DNA of 64,000 nt from NCBI RefSeq assembly GCF_013449725.1, contig NZ_JACCFF010000005.1, forward strand, positions 124,001 through 188,000. The letters run 5' to 3'. Source of the DNA: Mycobacteroides sp. LB1. GTDB lineage: Bacteria > Actinomycetota > Actinomycetes > Mycobacteriales > Mycobacteriaceae. Below are positions 16,800 through 25,527 of this stretch, piece after piece. The notes under the pieces were generated by a model. That model did no database searches, was not told the DNA's origin, and saw nothing but the letters and a program-made list of their open reading frames with translations. The position numbers were made by a program, and so were the translations under genes. Within the stretch, counting starts at the first letter, position 1; every line of letters begins with the position of its first letter.

Positions 16800-17591
16800 T
16801 CAAAACGCGGGCCACGGTATGGGCCTGTTCCGATCCGGCATCGGCATCACCGGTTCATCCAGCGTGATCGCAGCACGTTGACGTAAAGCCGTCACTTCAT
16901 CCGTAGTGACATGGGCCGCCAGGGTGGCGCCCAAATCCCCCCGCAGCGCCTCCTCAAGACGGACCACGTCGGCAAGCAACTCGGGCTCGACGGGCTTGCC
17001 CGCCCACCCCCACAGAACGGTCCGCAGCTTGTCCTCGGCGTGCAGGGAGATGCCGTGATCGACCCCGTAGACACCGCCATCGGCACCCCGCAGGATATGA
17101 CCGCCCTTGCGGTCTGCGTTGTTCACCAAGGTGTCGAAAACCGCCATGCGGCGCAGCAAGGTGTCATCGGCGTGGACCAGCACGATCTCGGCACCGTCGG
17201 CGTCCAATGCATGCAGGATCGGCAGGTAATCCGCCGGCACCGCGCCGGGCAGGCAGATATCGACCAGATCGAGGGCGCCCTCGGCGAGCTCCGGTTCGTG
17301 GATCCACCGCTGAACCATGCCAACACCCGCGGGACCGTCGCGAAATACCGTGTACGGCACCACATTCCAGCCCAACTCGGCCGAGATCAGGTACGCCGCC
17401 ACCTCACGACCGGCCAATGTGCCGTCCGGGAAATCCCAGAGCGGCCGCTCTCCCCGCACCGGTTTGTAGACACAGTGCACGCCGCCCTCGACCTCGCAGA
17501 GAAACGTGGCGTTACTCGCCGACCGGATGCGGCCGATGACGGTGAGCTCGCCGTCACGGACCGCGGCGTGATCGTCAGGACTCGGCGTCAT
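16800..17591 (-). CDS. SCO1664-family protein (Rv2133c-like)
   Basis: This 263-residue protein has a PI3K/PI4K-like kinase appearance: VYKPVRGERPLWDF near residue 40, DTLVNNADRKGGHIL near 150 and YGVDHGISLH. It matches the actinobacterial SCO1664 family, found as a trio with DUF3090 and a histidine phosphatase near mshC. The substrate is unknown; a role in cofactor or mycothiol metabolism is suggested only by context. Its ATG at 17591 overlaps the DUF3090 gene by 17 bp, so translation is coupled. It is the last gene of the trio. Confidence 0.8.
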   Translation of the reverse strand: MTPSPDDHAAVRDGELTVIGRIRSASNATFLCEVEGGVHCVYKPVRGERPLWDFPDGTLAGREVAAYLISAELGWNVVPYTVFRDGPAGVGMVQRWIHEPELAEGALDLVDICLPGAVPADYLPILHALDADGAEIVLVHADDTLLRRMAVFDTLVNNADRKGGHILRGADGGVYGVDHGISLHAEDKLRTVLWGWAGKPVEPELLADVVRLEEALRGDLGATLAAHVTTDEVTALRQRAAITLDEPVMPMPDRNRPIPWPAF

Positions 17592-18162
17592 CTACAGCCC
17601 CGGGTACCGTTCCCCGGCGGTAGCCGTTGGTGCGTACGCACACATGTCCAGCCGGGTCGAGCGGCTCTTCGCACAGCGGGCATGGGGGCCGGCCTGCGGA
17701 AACCACCCTGGTGGAGCGTGTCGCGAACTGTCGCGCAGCCTCCAGGGATAGGAACACCCGCACGGCGTCCGGACCGTCCTCGGAATCGTCGAGCACCACC
17801 GAGGCATCGAACTCGTTCTCACTCACCGCCAGCAGCTCGACCACTACCGAGTTCGCCTCGGCATCCCAGCCCAGCCCCATGGTGCCGACCCGGAACTCCG
17901 CGTCGACGGGCATCACCAGCGGGCTGAGATCTTCGACCACATCGGGTTCGGGCGGGATCTCCGTTCCGAACCGGCGACGGACCTCCGTCAGCAGGGTTCC
18001 GATGCGCTCGGCCAGCACCGACACCTGTTGCTTCTCCAACGACACGCTGACGATGCGGCTCTCGTGGACGGCCTGCAGGTAGAACGTACGGTTCCCCGGC
18101 TCCCCCACTGTTCCGGCAACGAACCGGTCCGGGCTGCGGAATACGTGAATCGATCGCGGCAT
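17575..18162 (-). CDS. DUF3090 protein (Rv2134c-like)
   Basis: This 195-residue actinobacterial protein has no known function. It starts MPRSIHVFRSPDRFVAGT and contains GNRTFYLQA and an acidic middle segment, as in the DUF3090 family. The C-terminus carries two CxxC pairs (CPLCEEPLD and HVCVRT), so a zinc-binding tail is likely. It lies between the histidine phosphatase and the SCO1664 gene, in the order found in many actinobacteria. The 21-bp gap from the phosphatase gene suggests co-transcription. Confidence 0.85.
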   Translation of the reverse strand: MPRSIHVFRSPDRFVAGTVGEPGNRTFYLQAVHESRIVSVSLEKQQVSVLAERIGTLLTEVRRRFGTEIPPEPDVVEDLSPLVMPVDAEFRVGTMGLGWDAEANSVVVELLAVSENEFDASVVLDDSEDGPDAVRVFLSLEAARQFATRSTRVVSAGRPPCPLCEEPLDPAGHVCVRTNGYRRGTVPGAVDDAES

Positions 18163-18183
18163 GATGTCTCCAAAAGTACCGGT

Positions 18184-18876
18184 CTAGTCGGTCGTACCGC
18201 CCACAGGAGCGTCAGAGGTATCCCCGGCGGACTTCTCCGGCGGTCGGACACTCAGTGCGCTCGACAGGTCTGGGCCCGTGTGGTTCATGTGCAGAACGAA
18301 GGGCCGCAGCTCGGTATAGCGCACCACGCTCATCGATGCAGGGTCGGCCACGATGCGCTGGAATGCATCCAGGTGCGTGCCGAGTGCATCGGCGAGCACC
18401 GACTTGATGACATCACCGTGAGTGCAGGCCACCCAGATGCAGTCGCCGCCATGCTCCTCGGACAGCCGCCGATCGTGCTCGCGTACCGCCGCCACCGCGC
18501 GCGCCTGCACTTCCGCGAGCCCCTCGCCACCCGGGAACCGTGCGGCGCTGGGCTGTTGCTGGACAACTTTCCACAGGGGTTCGGCGAGCAACTCGGCGAT
18601 ACCGCGGCCGGTCCACTCCCCGTAGTCCACCTCGGCGAGCCGATCCTCGACGACCGGCATCAGGTTCAGCTCCGTCGCCAACGGCGCCACGGTCTGCTCG
18701 CATCGCAGCAGCGGAGAGCTGACTATTGCTTGGACCGTCACCGCGCCGAGACGGTCGACCACACCGCGGGCCTGGACTCGCCCCTTCTCGTCGAGCTCAA
18801 CACCCGGGCTGCGGCCGGCGAGAGTATGCGCGACATTTGAGGTGGAGCGGCCATGACGCAGCAGGATGACCGTCAC
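18184..18876 (-). CDS. Histidine phosphatase, MSMEG_4193 family (Rv2135c-like)
   Basis: This 230-residue member of the phosphoglycerate mutase superfamily has its catalytic LLRHGRSTSN close to the N-terminus (RHG about residues 7-9). SSPLLRCEQT follows, and the second catalytic His lies in the CTHGD motif of the C-terminal half. It is named a putative phosphomutase in the family model, but many such proteins are phosphatases. The stop overlaps by 4 bp the start of nothing; rather, its own start codon overlaps the stop of uppP upstream by 4 bp. It heads the conserved trio. Confidence 0.85.
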   Translation of the reverse strand: MTVILLRHGRSTSNVAHTLAGRSPGVELDEKGRVQARGVVDRLGAVTVQAIVSSPLLRCEQTVAPLATELNLMPVVEDRLAEVDYGEWTGRGIAELLAEPLWKVVQQQPSAARFPGGEGLAEVQARAVAAVREHDRRLSEEHGGDCIWVACTHGDVIKSVLADALGTHLDAFQRIVADPASMSVVRYTELRPFVLHMNHTGPDLSSALSVRPPEKSAGDTSDAPVGGTTD

Positions 18877-19703
18877 GACGCACTCACCACCCCGGCTGCG
18901 AGCAAGCCCATCAGTGTCAGGCCCAGGACCACCCGATATCCGACGAACCAGTACATGCTGTGGTTACTGATAAAGCGCAACAGCCAGGCAACGGCGGCGT
19001 AGCCGATGACGAATGCGATCAGGGTCGCCACCAGCAGCTGTGGGCCCGTCGCGCTCATGCCCTCGGTCACCGGATGGAAGGCGTCGGGCAACGAGAACAG
19101 GCCGGAGGCCAGCACCGCGGGTATCGCCAGCAGAAATCCGAACCTGGCTGAGGCGGGCCGGTCGAGTCCGAGGAACAGCCCGGCGCTGATGGTGGCGCCC
19201 GACCGGGAGACTCCCGGGATGAGAGCCAAAGCCTGTGCGCTGCCGACGATCACGGCGTCTTTCATGGTGAGCTGTTCGGTGTGACGCACCTGACGCCCGT
19301 AGTACTCGGCGGCGGCGATGACCACTGCGAAGGCGATAAGCGAGGCCGATATGATCCATAAATTCCTTGCACCGGAACGGATTTCGTCCTTAAAGGCAAG
19401 CCCCAGAAATCCGATGGGCATGGTGCCGACAATGACGTACCAGCCCATCCAGTAGTCAAAGTTCCTGTGCGCCTTGACGAACAAGCCATCAAACCACGCG
19501 CGGAGAATGCGCCAGATGTCCTTGGCGAAATAGAGCAACACCGCCGCCTCGGTGCCCAACTGGGTGACCGCGGTGAATGACGCGCCGGCATCTTCGTTGA
19601 AGAACACCCGCGACACGATGGCCAGATGCCCTGACGACGAAATCGGCAGGAATTCGGTGAGCCCCTGGACCACCGCCAGCACGATCACTTGCAACCAGGA
19701 CAT
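18873..19703 (-). CDS. uppP: Undecaprenyl-diphosphatase UppP (BacA)
   Basis: This 276-residue integral membrane enzyme dephosphorylates undecaprenyl pyrophosphate (decaprenyl pyrophosphate in mycobacteria), releasing the carrier for cell-wall synthesis. It carries QGLTEFLPISSSGHLAI near the N-terminus, the active-site region with conserved Glu, Ser and His, and PGVSRSGATISAGL, the second signature. At least seven membrane segments can be seen. The ATG at 19703 (MSWLQVIVL) matches the M. tuberculosis start; the frame is open 21 bases further to a GTG at 19724. It overlaps the histidine phosphatase gene by 4 bp. Confidence 0.92.
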   Translation of the reverse strand: MSWLQVIVLAVVQGLTEFLPISSSGHLAIVSRVFFNEDAGASFTAVTQLGTEAAVLLYFAKDIWRILRAWFDGLFVKAHRNFDYWMGWYVIVGTMPIGFLGLAFKDEIRSGARNLWIISASLIAFAVVIAAAEYYGRQVRHTEQLTMKDAVIVGSAQALALIPGVSRSGATISAGLFLGLDRPASARFGFLLAIPAVLASGLFSLPDAFHPVTEGMSATGPQLLVATLIAFVIGYAAVAWLLRFISNHSMYWFVGYRVVLGLTLMGLLAAGVVSAS

Positions 19704-19759
19704 TGCCGCTACCGCCGTATCCACGACAGCGACCGTACTGGACGCGGCGGCGGATCGCC

Positions 19760-20083
19760 CTAGCCGGCCAGCAGCCGGGCGAAGCGTCCAGTCGTCACAG
19801 GTTGCGCATCGGCGACCAGATCACGCACCGCGGCGATGATGCTGCGCTCATCGGTAACGTCGATATCGATGATCGGCCGGGTTCCCACGGCCACGACATC
19901 GCTCTCGTCGGGTACCACTTCGGTTCGGAAGGCTCGATAGATCTCGACCCGCAGCAACGAATCCTCGATGCGGAAAGCGAAGCTACGACCATCGCCCACC
20001 TCACCAAATCCATTCGCGTGCACGCCCGTCACAAGAACCTCGACGGTGAAGACAGCATTGTCGGCAAGCGTCATGTTCCCCAC
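19760..20083 (-). CDS. Conserved hypothetical (Rv2137c-like position)
   Basis: This 107-residue protein has no recognised domain. It is predicted to be soluble, with alternating hydrophobic residues (FTVEVLVTG, FRIEDSLLRVEIYRAF) that suggest a beta-rich fold and an acidic middle segment. Its place between uppP and lppL matches Rv2137c in M. tuberculosis, which supports it being real, although the product is shorter. GTG at 20083 has a GGGGG ahead at suitable spacing; an ATG at 20074 is an alternative. Function unknown. Confidence 0.55.
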   Translation of the reverse strand: MGNMTLADNAVFTVEVLVTGVHANGFGEVGDGRSFAFRIEDSLLRVEIYRAFRTEVVPDESDVVAVGTRPIIDIDVTDERSIIAAVRDLVADAQPVTTGRFARLLAG

Positions 20084-20163
20084 GATAGCCCCCAGCTACC
20101 GACTGCTAGCACCAAACGCGCCGAGAAAGTCATGTGCTGCGCGGCAACCCCAGGTCAATTGCG

Positions 20164-21222
20164 ATGATGGATGGGATGAATCGTCTTCCGGGCCGCGGCG
20201 TGCGCGGTATGAGGGGCTCTGTCGCCGCGCTAGCAGCCGTCATCGCGGTGGCCTCGGGTGCCATTTCGGGCTGCACGTCCGAGGACAATCCCGCTGATCC
20301 GCCCGTTATTACCCCGGCCTCCGCGGCGCAGGCACCTCCATTGACCACCGCCCCTGCCGGAACGGTGCACCGATTTGCGGGCGCTGCCGACGGTGTGCTG
20401 TGGGACAAGTCGGCCAATGCAGTGTCGATTCTGTCCGATAACGGTCGGACAGTGACGTTGTTCACGCCGCAGAATCTCGACGTGCCACGTCACATCATCC
20501 GGCTCGCGTCGCCGGCCACCGCGGCGGTCGGTGACGGCAACGGCACGCTGTACCTGTCCACCAAGGGGGGCTATTTCCGACTCGATATCGCCTCGGGGCG
20601 CGCGGACAAGGTCAACATCCAAGGCCACGAGCACATCGAGTTTTCGGCGGTGACTCGTCGCCCGGACGGTCGAATCGTGTTGGGAAACACCGACGGCACG
20701 GTTTTCACCCTGGATGCCGAGAATGCCGTCACGGCAGACGCCAAGGGTTTCGCACGCATCGATTCCCTTGCTTATCAAGGCAACACGATCGCCGTTCTGG
20801 ATCGCGCACAGAGCTCGGTGACCACACTGTCCGATTCGGGCGATCGCACCGTTCATGCACTTCGAGCAGGCGACGGCGCCACGACGATGCTCGCCGACGA
20901 CAAGGGCCGCCTCCTGGTCGCCGACACACGCGGCGGCGCCCTGCTTGTGTTCGGGGTGACCGACTCGCTCATCCTGCGGCAGCGCTACCCCGTGCCCGGC
21001 TCCCCATACGGACTGGCGTATTCGACCAAGCTCACCTGGGTGTCACAGACGGCGACGAACACAGTTATTGGCTACGATCTTTCCACCGGCATCCCCGAGG
21101 AAAGGGCGCGATTCTCGACTGTGCGGCAACCTAATTCACTGGTCAGCGACGGATCCACGTTGTTTGTGGCATCTGCTGCAGGTGACGGAGTACAGGCGAT
21201 CGACATCAGGAGCGCCGGATGA
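20164..21222 (+). CDS. lppL: Lipoprotein LppL
   Basis: This 352-residue exported lipoprotein has an N-terminal hydrophobic stretch ending in the lipobox ISGC (Cys37), followed by a beta-propeller-like region with repeated LSDNGRTVTLF, GTLYLSTKGGYF, NTDGTVFTL and YQGNTIAVLDRAQ segments. These look like NHL/WD-type blades, and several segments match the LppL family closely. Function is not established. Several start codons are possible (20164, 20167, 20176); ATG at 20164 is used because AGG lies 9 bases ahead. It overlaps the next gene by 4 bp. Confidence 0.8.
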   Translation: MMDGMNRLPGRGVRGMRGSVAALAAVIAVASGAISGCTSEDNPADPPVITPASAAQAPPLTTAPAGTVHRFAGAADGVLWDKSANAVSILSDNGRTVTLFTPQNLDVPRHIIRLASPATAAVGDGNGTLYLSTKGGYFRLDIASGRADKVNIQGHEHIEFSAVTRRPDGRIVLGNTDGTVFTLDAENAVTADAKGFARIDSLAYQGNTIAVLDRAQSSVTTLSDSGDRTVHALRAGDGATTMLADDKGRLLVADTRGGALLVFGVTDSLILRQRYPVPGSPYGLAYSTKLTWVSQTATNTVIGYDLSTGIPEERARFSTVRQPNSLVSDGSTLFVASAAGDGVQAIDIRSAG

Positions 21223-21479
21223 GGCGGGCCGCACGCAGTGGCTTTCCTCCGGGTTGGGAAACTGATTCCGATGACGAGTACGACTACTACCCGCTGCGAT
21301 TGCCGCCGGAAATCACCAGGATCACCGCCTCGCTCCGGCTCTCGATTCAGGCCGAGTTCGGCGGATGGGAATTGACCCGCGTGCGGCTCTACACCGACGG
21401 GAGTCGACGAGTTCTATTGCGCCGCAAGAAATCACGTGGCAGCCTAACGGGCGGACCAATGTCGGTCCCGGTGATGTGA
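21219..21479 (+). CDS. DUF5703-family small protein
   Basis: This 86-residue protein matches the actinobacterial DUF5703 family, with GFPPGWE near the start, YYPLRLPPEIT, IQAEFGGWELTRVRL in the middle and RRVLLRRKK. No membrane segment or signal peptide is present and function is unknown. It overlaps lppL by 4 bp (ATGA) and its TGA overlaps the pyrD ATG as TGATG, so it is probably translated in a chain with both. The tight coupling to pyrD is worth noting, although nothing links it to pyrimidine synthesis. Confidence 0.7.
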   Translation: MRRAARSGFPPGWETDSDDEYDYYPLRLPPEITRITASLRLSIQAEFGGWELTRVRLYTDGSRRVLLRRKKSRGSLTGGPMSVPVM

Positions 21480-22540
21480 TGCTGCATACGATCCTGCTGC
21501 GGCTGCTTTTCCTGGTGCCAGCCGAACGTGTGCACACCCTGGTGTTCGGAACCCTGCGTGCCGCGGCCGCTTTCGCGCCGACCCGGTGGCTGATGAACCG
21601 TCTACTTACCCCTACCGATCCCATCCTGGCCACCGAAGTGTTCGGGCGGCGCTTCCCGGCACCATTGGGGTTGGCCGCCGGATTCGATAAAAACGGCGAG
21701 GGCCTCAAGCTGTGGGGCCCGTTGGGGTTCGGTTATGCCGAGGTGGGCACGGTAACCGCCATCGCGCAGCCCGGCAACCCAAAACCACGGCTGTTCCGAC
21801 TCAAGGCCGACCGGGGGCTGCTCAACCGAATGGGCTTCAACAACCACGGCGCGGCAGCGCTGGCACCCCGGCTGGCAACCCGAAACGCTACCGTGCCGAT
21901 CGGAGCCAATATCGGGAAGTCGAAGATCGTGGAGGCCGCATTCGCGGCCTCGGACTACCGCGTGAGCGCGAGGCTGGTCGGGCCCGCCGCCGACTTCCTT
22001 GTGGTCAACGTGAGCTCCCCCAACACTCCTGGGCTACGCGATCTTCAAGCCATCGGCGAACTACGCAAGATCCTCTCCGCGGTACTCGAGGAGACCACCA
22101 CGCCGGTGCTGGTGAAGATCGCACCGGACCTCTCCGATGGCGATATCGACGAGATCGCCGATTTGGCAGCAGAACTGGGCCTCGCCGGAATCGTCGCCAC
22201 CAACACCACCATCAGCCGTGCCGGATTGAAGACGCCGGATGTGGAAAGCCTTGGCCCCGGAGGTATCTCCGGGCCACCCGTGGCCGCGCGATCACTGGAG
22301 GTATTACGCAGGCTGCACCGCAGGGTAGGAGACCGTCTGGTGCTCGTCAGTGTCGGTGGTATCGAGGATGCCGACGAAGCCTGGGCGCGGATTACCGCCG
22401 GAGCCTCACTGCTACAGGGTTACACCGGTTTCATCTACCGGGGCGGGTTCTACGCCAAGCGGATTCACGACGGTATCGCCCAACGTCTCCGCGAGGGCGG
22501 ATTCAGCAGCCTGGAGGAAGCCGTCGGATCCAGTTCCTAA
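21479..22540 (+). CDS. pyrD: Dihydroorotate dehydrogenase (quinone), class 2
   Basis: This 353-residue membrane-associated flavoenzyme oxidises dihydroorotate to orotate in pyrimidine synthesis. Class 2 features are the N-terminal hydrophobic segment (MLHTILLRLLFLVPAE), APLGLAAGFDKNGEG, NRMGFNNHG, SSPNTPGLRDLQ with the catalytic Ser nearby, VATNTTISR and GASLLQGYTGFIY. The ATG at 21479 is in frame and overlaps the upstream stop as TGATG. An upstream open stretch lies within the DUF5703 gene and is not homologous. A 21-bp hairpin begins 3 bp after the stop. Confidence 0.95.
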   Translation: MLHTILLRLLFLVPAERVHTLVFGTLRAAAAFAPTRWLMNRLLTPTDPILATEVFGRRFPAPLGLAAGFDKNGEGLKLWGPLGFGYAEVGTVTAIAQPGNPKPRLFRLKADRGLLNRMGFNNHGAAALAPRLATRNATVPIGANIGKSKIVEAAFAASDYRVSARLVGPAADFLVVNVSSPNTPGLRDLQAIGELRKILSAVLEETTTPVLVKIAPDLSDGDIDEIADLAAELGLAGIVATNTTISRAGLKTPDVESLGPGGISGPPVAARSLEVLRRLHRRVGDRLVLVSVGGIEDADEAWARITAGASLLQGYTGFIYRGGFYAKRIHDGIAQRLREGGFSSLEEAVGSSS

Positions 22541-22542
22541 GC

Positions 22543-22602
22543 GCGAGCAGACGCTTAGTGCACACGAATCGCGGGTCAGCCGTGCACTAAGCGTCTGCTC
22601 GC
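22543..22602. terminator. Perfect 21-bp inverted repeat between pyrD and the PEBP gene
   Basis: Left arm 22543-22563 and right arm 22582-22602 are perfectly complementary over 21 bases (GCGAGCAGACGCTTAGTGCA...), with an 18-base loop. It starts 3 bp after the pyrD stop and ends 12 bp before the stop of the convergent PEBP gene, so it probably serves as a bidirectional terminator. There is no U-tract, which is common for mycobacterial terminators. The left arm is identical to the arm of the hairpin at 32811. Confidence 0.75.
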
Positions 22603-22613
22603 TGGAAAGACTG

Positions 22614-23135
22614 CTACTTCTGTTCGTAGGTGGCGTGGATGACGGCACGGGCGATCGCGTATCCGAACAGGTTGAAGCCCAAGTAGGCCGGGGTCGCGTT
22701 CTCCGGCAACTCCAGCTTCGGCACGCTGACCGCGTGCACGGCGATGTAATACCGGTGCGCACCGTGCCCGGCAGGCGGGGCCGCCCCGATGTACCGCTTG
22801 AGACTCGCGTCATTTGCCAAGGTGATTGTGTCACCGGGCAATCCGCTTCCATCGCCCACACCGGCGGGCAGCTGCGTCGTCGTCGCGGGCAGATTCGCCA
22901 CCGCCCAGTGCCAGAAACCCGACGCGGTCGGAGCGTCCGGGTCGTAAACCGTGACGGCAAAGCTCTGGGTTTCCTCCGGGAATCCGGACCAGCTGAGCTC
23001 GGGTGAGACGTCCTGTCCCCCAGCGCCCATGATCCCGCTCACCTGGTCGAGGCCGAGCGGCTGACCATCGGTGACGCTGGTGGATGTCAGGGTGAAGGTC
23101 GGCAGCTGCGGCAGGGCGTCGTACGGGGAAGTCAT
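22614..23135 (-). CDS. PEBP-family protein (YbhB/YbcL, Rv2140c-like)
   Basis: This 173-residue phosphatidylethanolamine-binding-type protein has VYDPDAPTASGFWHWAVANLP, the anion-binding-site motif (DPDAP), and GHGAHRYYIAVHAV, which contains the GxHRYxF-like signature. Most of the length is the PEBP fold. Bacterial members are believed to bind small anionic ligands; the ligand here is not known. It starts at ATG 23135 with AAAGGAC ahead. The 33-bp gap downstream of the dipeptidase gene suggests co-transcription. Confidence 0.88.
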   Translation of the reverse strand: MTSPYDALPQLPTFTLTSTSVTDGQPLGLDQVSGIMGAGGQDVSPELSWSGFPEETQSFAVTVYDPDAPTASGFWHWAVANLPATTTQLPAGVGDGSGLPGDTITLANDASLKRYIGAAPPAGHGAHRYYIAVHAVSVPKLELPENATPAYLGFNLFGYAIARAVIHATYEQK

Positions 23136-23168
23136 GAGCGTCCTTTCGATCGTTTCAGTGTTTGAGTA

Positions 23169-24506
23169 TCAGTGGTTGAGCAGGAAGTGCTGAAGAACCT
23201 TGGTACCGAATGTCAACGCGTCCACGGGCACTCGCTCGTCGACGCCGTGGAACAGCGAAGCGAAATCGAGCTCCGGAGGCAGCTTCAGGGGCGCGAAACC
23301 GAAGCAGCGAATACCCAACCGGGCGAAAGCCTTTGCATCCGTACCGCCCGACAGCATGTATGGCACCGTGCGGGCCTCGGGATCGAATTCGAGCACCGCG
23401 GAGTTCATCGCGTCGACCAGGTCCCCGTCGAAGGTGGTCTCGTAAGCGGGAAGCAGCTGCACCCATTCGCGCTCGACATCGGGGCCGATGATCTCGTCGA
23501 CCTCCCGCTCGAATGCCTCCAAGCGGCCGGGCAGTACCCGGCAGTCAATCACGGCCTCGGCGGTCGCCGGGATCACGTTGGCCTTGTATCCGGCCTTGAG
23601 CATGGTGGGATTGGCGGTATCGCGCAGGGTGGCGCCGACGATCTTGCCGATCGACCCCAGCTTGGCGACCGTACCCTCCAAATCCGGTGAGTCCGCGTCG
23701 AAGTCATAGCCCGTCTCCTCGGCCACCGCGGCGAGGAATTGAGTGACCGCTTCGGTAAGCACTATGGGGAACCGATGTCGGCCGAGTTTGGCGACAGCTT
23801 CGGCGACGGCCGTGACCGCATTGTCCTCGTGCACCATCGAGCCGTGACCGGCCCGCGCCTTGGCGGTCAGCTTCATCCAGGCGATGCCCTTCTCCGCCGT
23901 CTCCAGCAGATACAGGCGCCGTTCTCCGCCCTCCTTGCGGGGCACGGTGAGCGAGAAACCGCCCACCTCGCCAATGGCCTCGGTGACACCCTCGAACAGG
24001 TCGGGACGGTTGTCAACGAGCCATTGCGAGCCCCACTTGCCGCCGTTCTCCTCATCCGAGACGAACGCCCAGACGAGATCGCGTGGCGGGACCGTCCCTG
24101 ATCGTTTGAGGTACCGGGCGATGGCGACCATCATGCCGACCATGTCCTTCATGTCGACAGCGCCGCGTCCCCACACGTAACCGTCGGTTACCGCCCCTGA
24201 GAAGGGGTGCACGCTCCAGTCGCCGGCCTCGGCCGGAACCACATCCAGATGGCCGTGGATAAGCAGGGCGCCCCGATCCGGACTCGCCCCCGGCAGCCGT
24301 GCGAACAGATTTCCGCGCCCCGGAGCGCCCGCCTCAACGTACTCACAGGTGTATCCGACCTCTTCCAGCTGCTGCTGGATCCACCGGGCACATTCGGCCT
24401 CGCCCTTGGTGGTTTCCAGCTCTCCGGTGTTAGAGGTATCGAAGCGGATCAGCGTGCTGACCAGATCGACTACCTCATCCTCGGGCACCGGGTTATCAGA
24501 AGTCAC
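23169..24506 (-). CDS. M20-family metallopeptidase (Rv2141c-like)
   Basis: This 445-residue peptidase of the M20/M28/M40 type carries the first metal motif LLIHGHLDVVPA, the metal-bridging Asp in GRGAVDMKDM, the catalytic SDEENGG and a C-terminal GTDAKAFARLG and FHGVDERV. Members hydrolyse dipeptides or N-acyl amino acids; the exact substrate is unknown. GTG at 24506 is chosen over an in-frame ATG at 24524 because GGAAAGG (24519-24513) is then well placed. It lies just upstream of PEBP and is followed, on the other strand, by tRNA-Leu. Confidence 0.8.
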   Translation of the reverse strand: MTSDNPVPEDEVVDLVSTLIRFDTSNTGELETTKGEAECARWIQQQLEEVGYTCEYVEAGAPGRGNLFARLPGASPDRGALLIHGHLDVVPAEAGDWSVHPFSGAVTDGYVWGRGAVDMKDMVGMMVAIARYLKRSGTVPPRDLVWAFVSDEENGGKWGSQWLVDNRPDLFEGVTEAIGEVGGFSLTVPRKEGGERRLYLLETAEKGIAWMKLTAKARAGHGSMVHEDNAVTAVAEAVAKLGRHRFPIVLTEAVTQFLAAVAEETGYDFDADSPDLEGTVAKLGSIGKIVGATLRDTANPTMLKAGYKANVIPATAEAVIDCRVLPGRLEAFEREVDEIIGPDVEREWVQLLPAYETTFDGDLVDAMNSAVLEFDPEARTVPYMLSGGTDAKAFARLGIRCFGFAPLKLPPELDFASLFHGVDERVPVDALTFGTKVLQHFLLNH

Positions 24507-24657
24507 AACTACCTTTCCTACCATCGTCGGACACTGCGTACTGTCCGCCGGGTTCCTGGTGCGCCAACGCGCCGGGAACCGGTTTGGGCTCGGTCCAGTG
24601 TTTCCGCTAGCCTATGACGGCAGCCAACGGGCCTGGTGGTCCGATCGCAGCACGATT

Positions 24658-24743
24658 GTCCGAGTGGCGGAATGGCAGACGCGCTAGCTTGAGGTGCTAG
24701 TGCCCTATTAACGGGCGTGGGGGTTCAAGTCCCCCCTCGGACA
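24658..24743 (+). tRNA. tRNA-Leu (anticodon GAG)
   Basis: The 86-base gene has an acceptor stem GTCCGAG pairing with CTCGGAC, discriminator A and no encoded CCA. The anticodon stem is TAGC/GCTA around a TTGAGGT loop, giving anticodon GAG, which reads CUU/CUC codons. A long variable arm (TGCCCTATTAACGGGCG) and the T-arm GGGGGTTCAAGTCCCCC support a class II leucine tRNA. It lies between the dipeptidase gene and a VanY-like gene. Confidence 0.97.
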
Positions 24744-24909
24744 CACAATCGGCGAGACGTATCAGTCGCCTATCGCCTGGCCTCATGCGCCGATACTATC
24801 CACGGGCGATGGCTGCTGATTCGCTTGTAAAGCTTGAGAAACACTGTCCAGCCAGTGAATAGACTTGCCCGGTTCCTGGCATGTTTGCGTCAGGATGAGG
24901 CTGTCCCGG

Positions 24910-25512
24910 TCAACCAGCAGCGTTGGTGCGCAGCGGCGGGCATCTTCCCTCGGCATCTGCGGTCAGCTCGTAATGCCACTTCTCATTGGCGAAGACCTGA
25001 CACAGGCCGAATTGTGTACTGTGCGCTTGCATCCAGCCGTAGGCGGACGCGGGGCCTATATCGACGGCTTTACCCTGCACATGATGCGATTCATCAGGAG
25101 TGGCTACCCACTGCCGGGCCGCCGCCAGGCTCCCATAAGTCTGTACCGCATCGTCGAGTAACTGCTGCTGGAAAGCCCTCGACCTCCAGCCCGACGTGAT
25201 CACAAGTGGCACTTCGTCGGCCGAGGCGCTGGTCGCAGCGTCCTGGACCGCACGCAGTAGCGGCGGGTCCAGCCTGATGACCGCTAAGGAGGAAGTGTCG
25301 AACGGGCTGACCGGAGCGGATAACGCGCCTCCGTCCGGCTCCTCGCCGAGCGTGGTGGAAGGAGGGGGTGGCGGGACTGTCGTCTGGGCCGTCACCAGGA
25401 CAATGGTGGCCACCGCGGCCGGGTGGCTGCTCACGGCCGGGTCCGTGGCGTGACATCCCGACAGGGTAAGTGTCGCAGCGACGGCCACGCTCACGACTGC
25501 GCTACGCGACAT
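24910..25512 (-). CDS. VanY-like D-Ala-D-Ala carboxypeptidase lipoprotein
   Basis: This 200-residue putative lipoprotein has an N-terminal signal with the lipobox LSGC (Cys20). A Pro-rich spacer (TTVPPPPPSTT) is followed by a VanY/M15B peptidase domain: ITSGWRS, the zinc motif SHHVQGKAVDIG and WHYEL near the end. These zinc enzymes trim the terminal D-Ala of peptidoglycan stem peptides. Active-site residues all appear present. It is set between tRNA-Leu and the Rv2144c-like gene, and I do not recall it in the same place in M. tuberculosis. A 15-bp gap separates it from the upstream gene on the same strand. Confidence 0.8.
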   Translation of the reverse strand: MSRSAVVSVAVAATLTLSGCHATDPAVSSHPAAVATIVLVTAQTTVPPPPPSTTLGEEPDGGALSAPVSPFDTSSLAVIRLDPPLLRAVQDAATSASADEVPLVITSGWRSRAFQQQLLDDAVQTYGSLAAARQWVATPDESHHVQGKAVDIGPASAYGWMQAHSTQFGLCQVFANEKWHYELTADAEGRCPPLRTNAAG

Positions 25513-25527
25513 CTGGCAAGGGACCCG

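Noticed and set aside
20164..20211. Choice among lppL starts
   Set aside because: Three close ATG codons exist and the ribosome site does not decide; no definite claim beyond the listed start.
24744..24909. Attachment-site repeat of tRNA-Leu
   Set aside because: I found no second copy of the tRNA 3' end downstream by eye, and no integrase gene is present.
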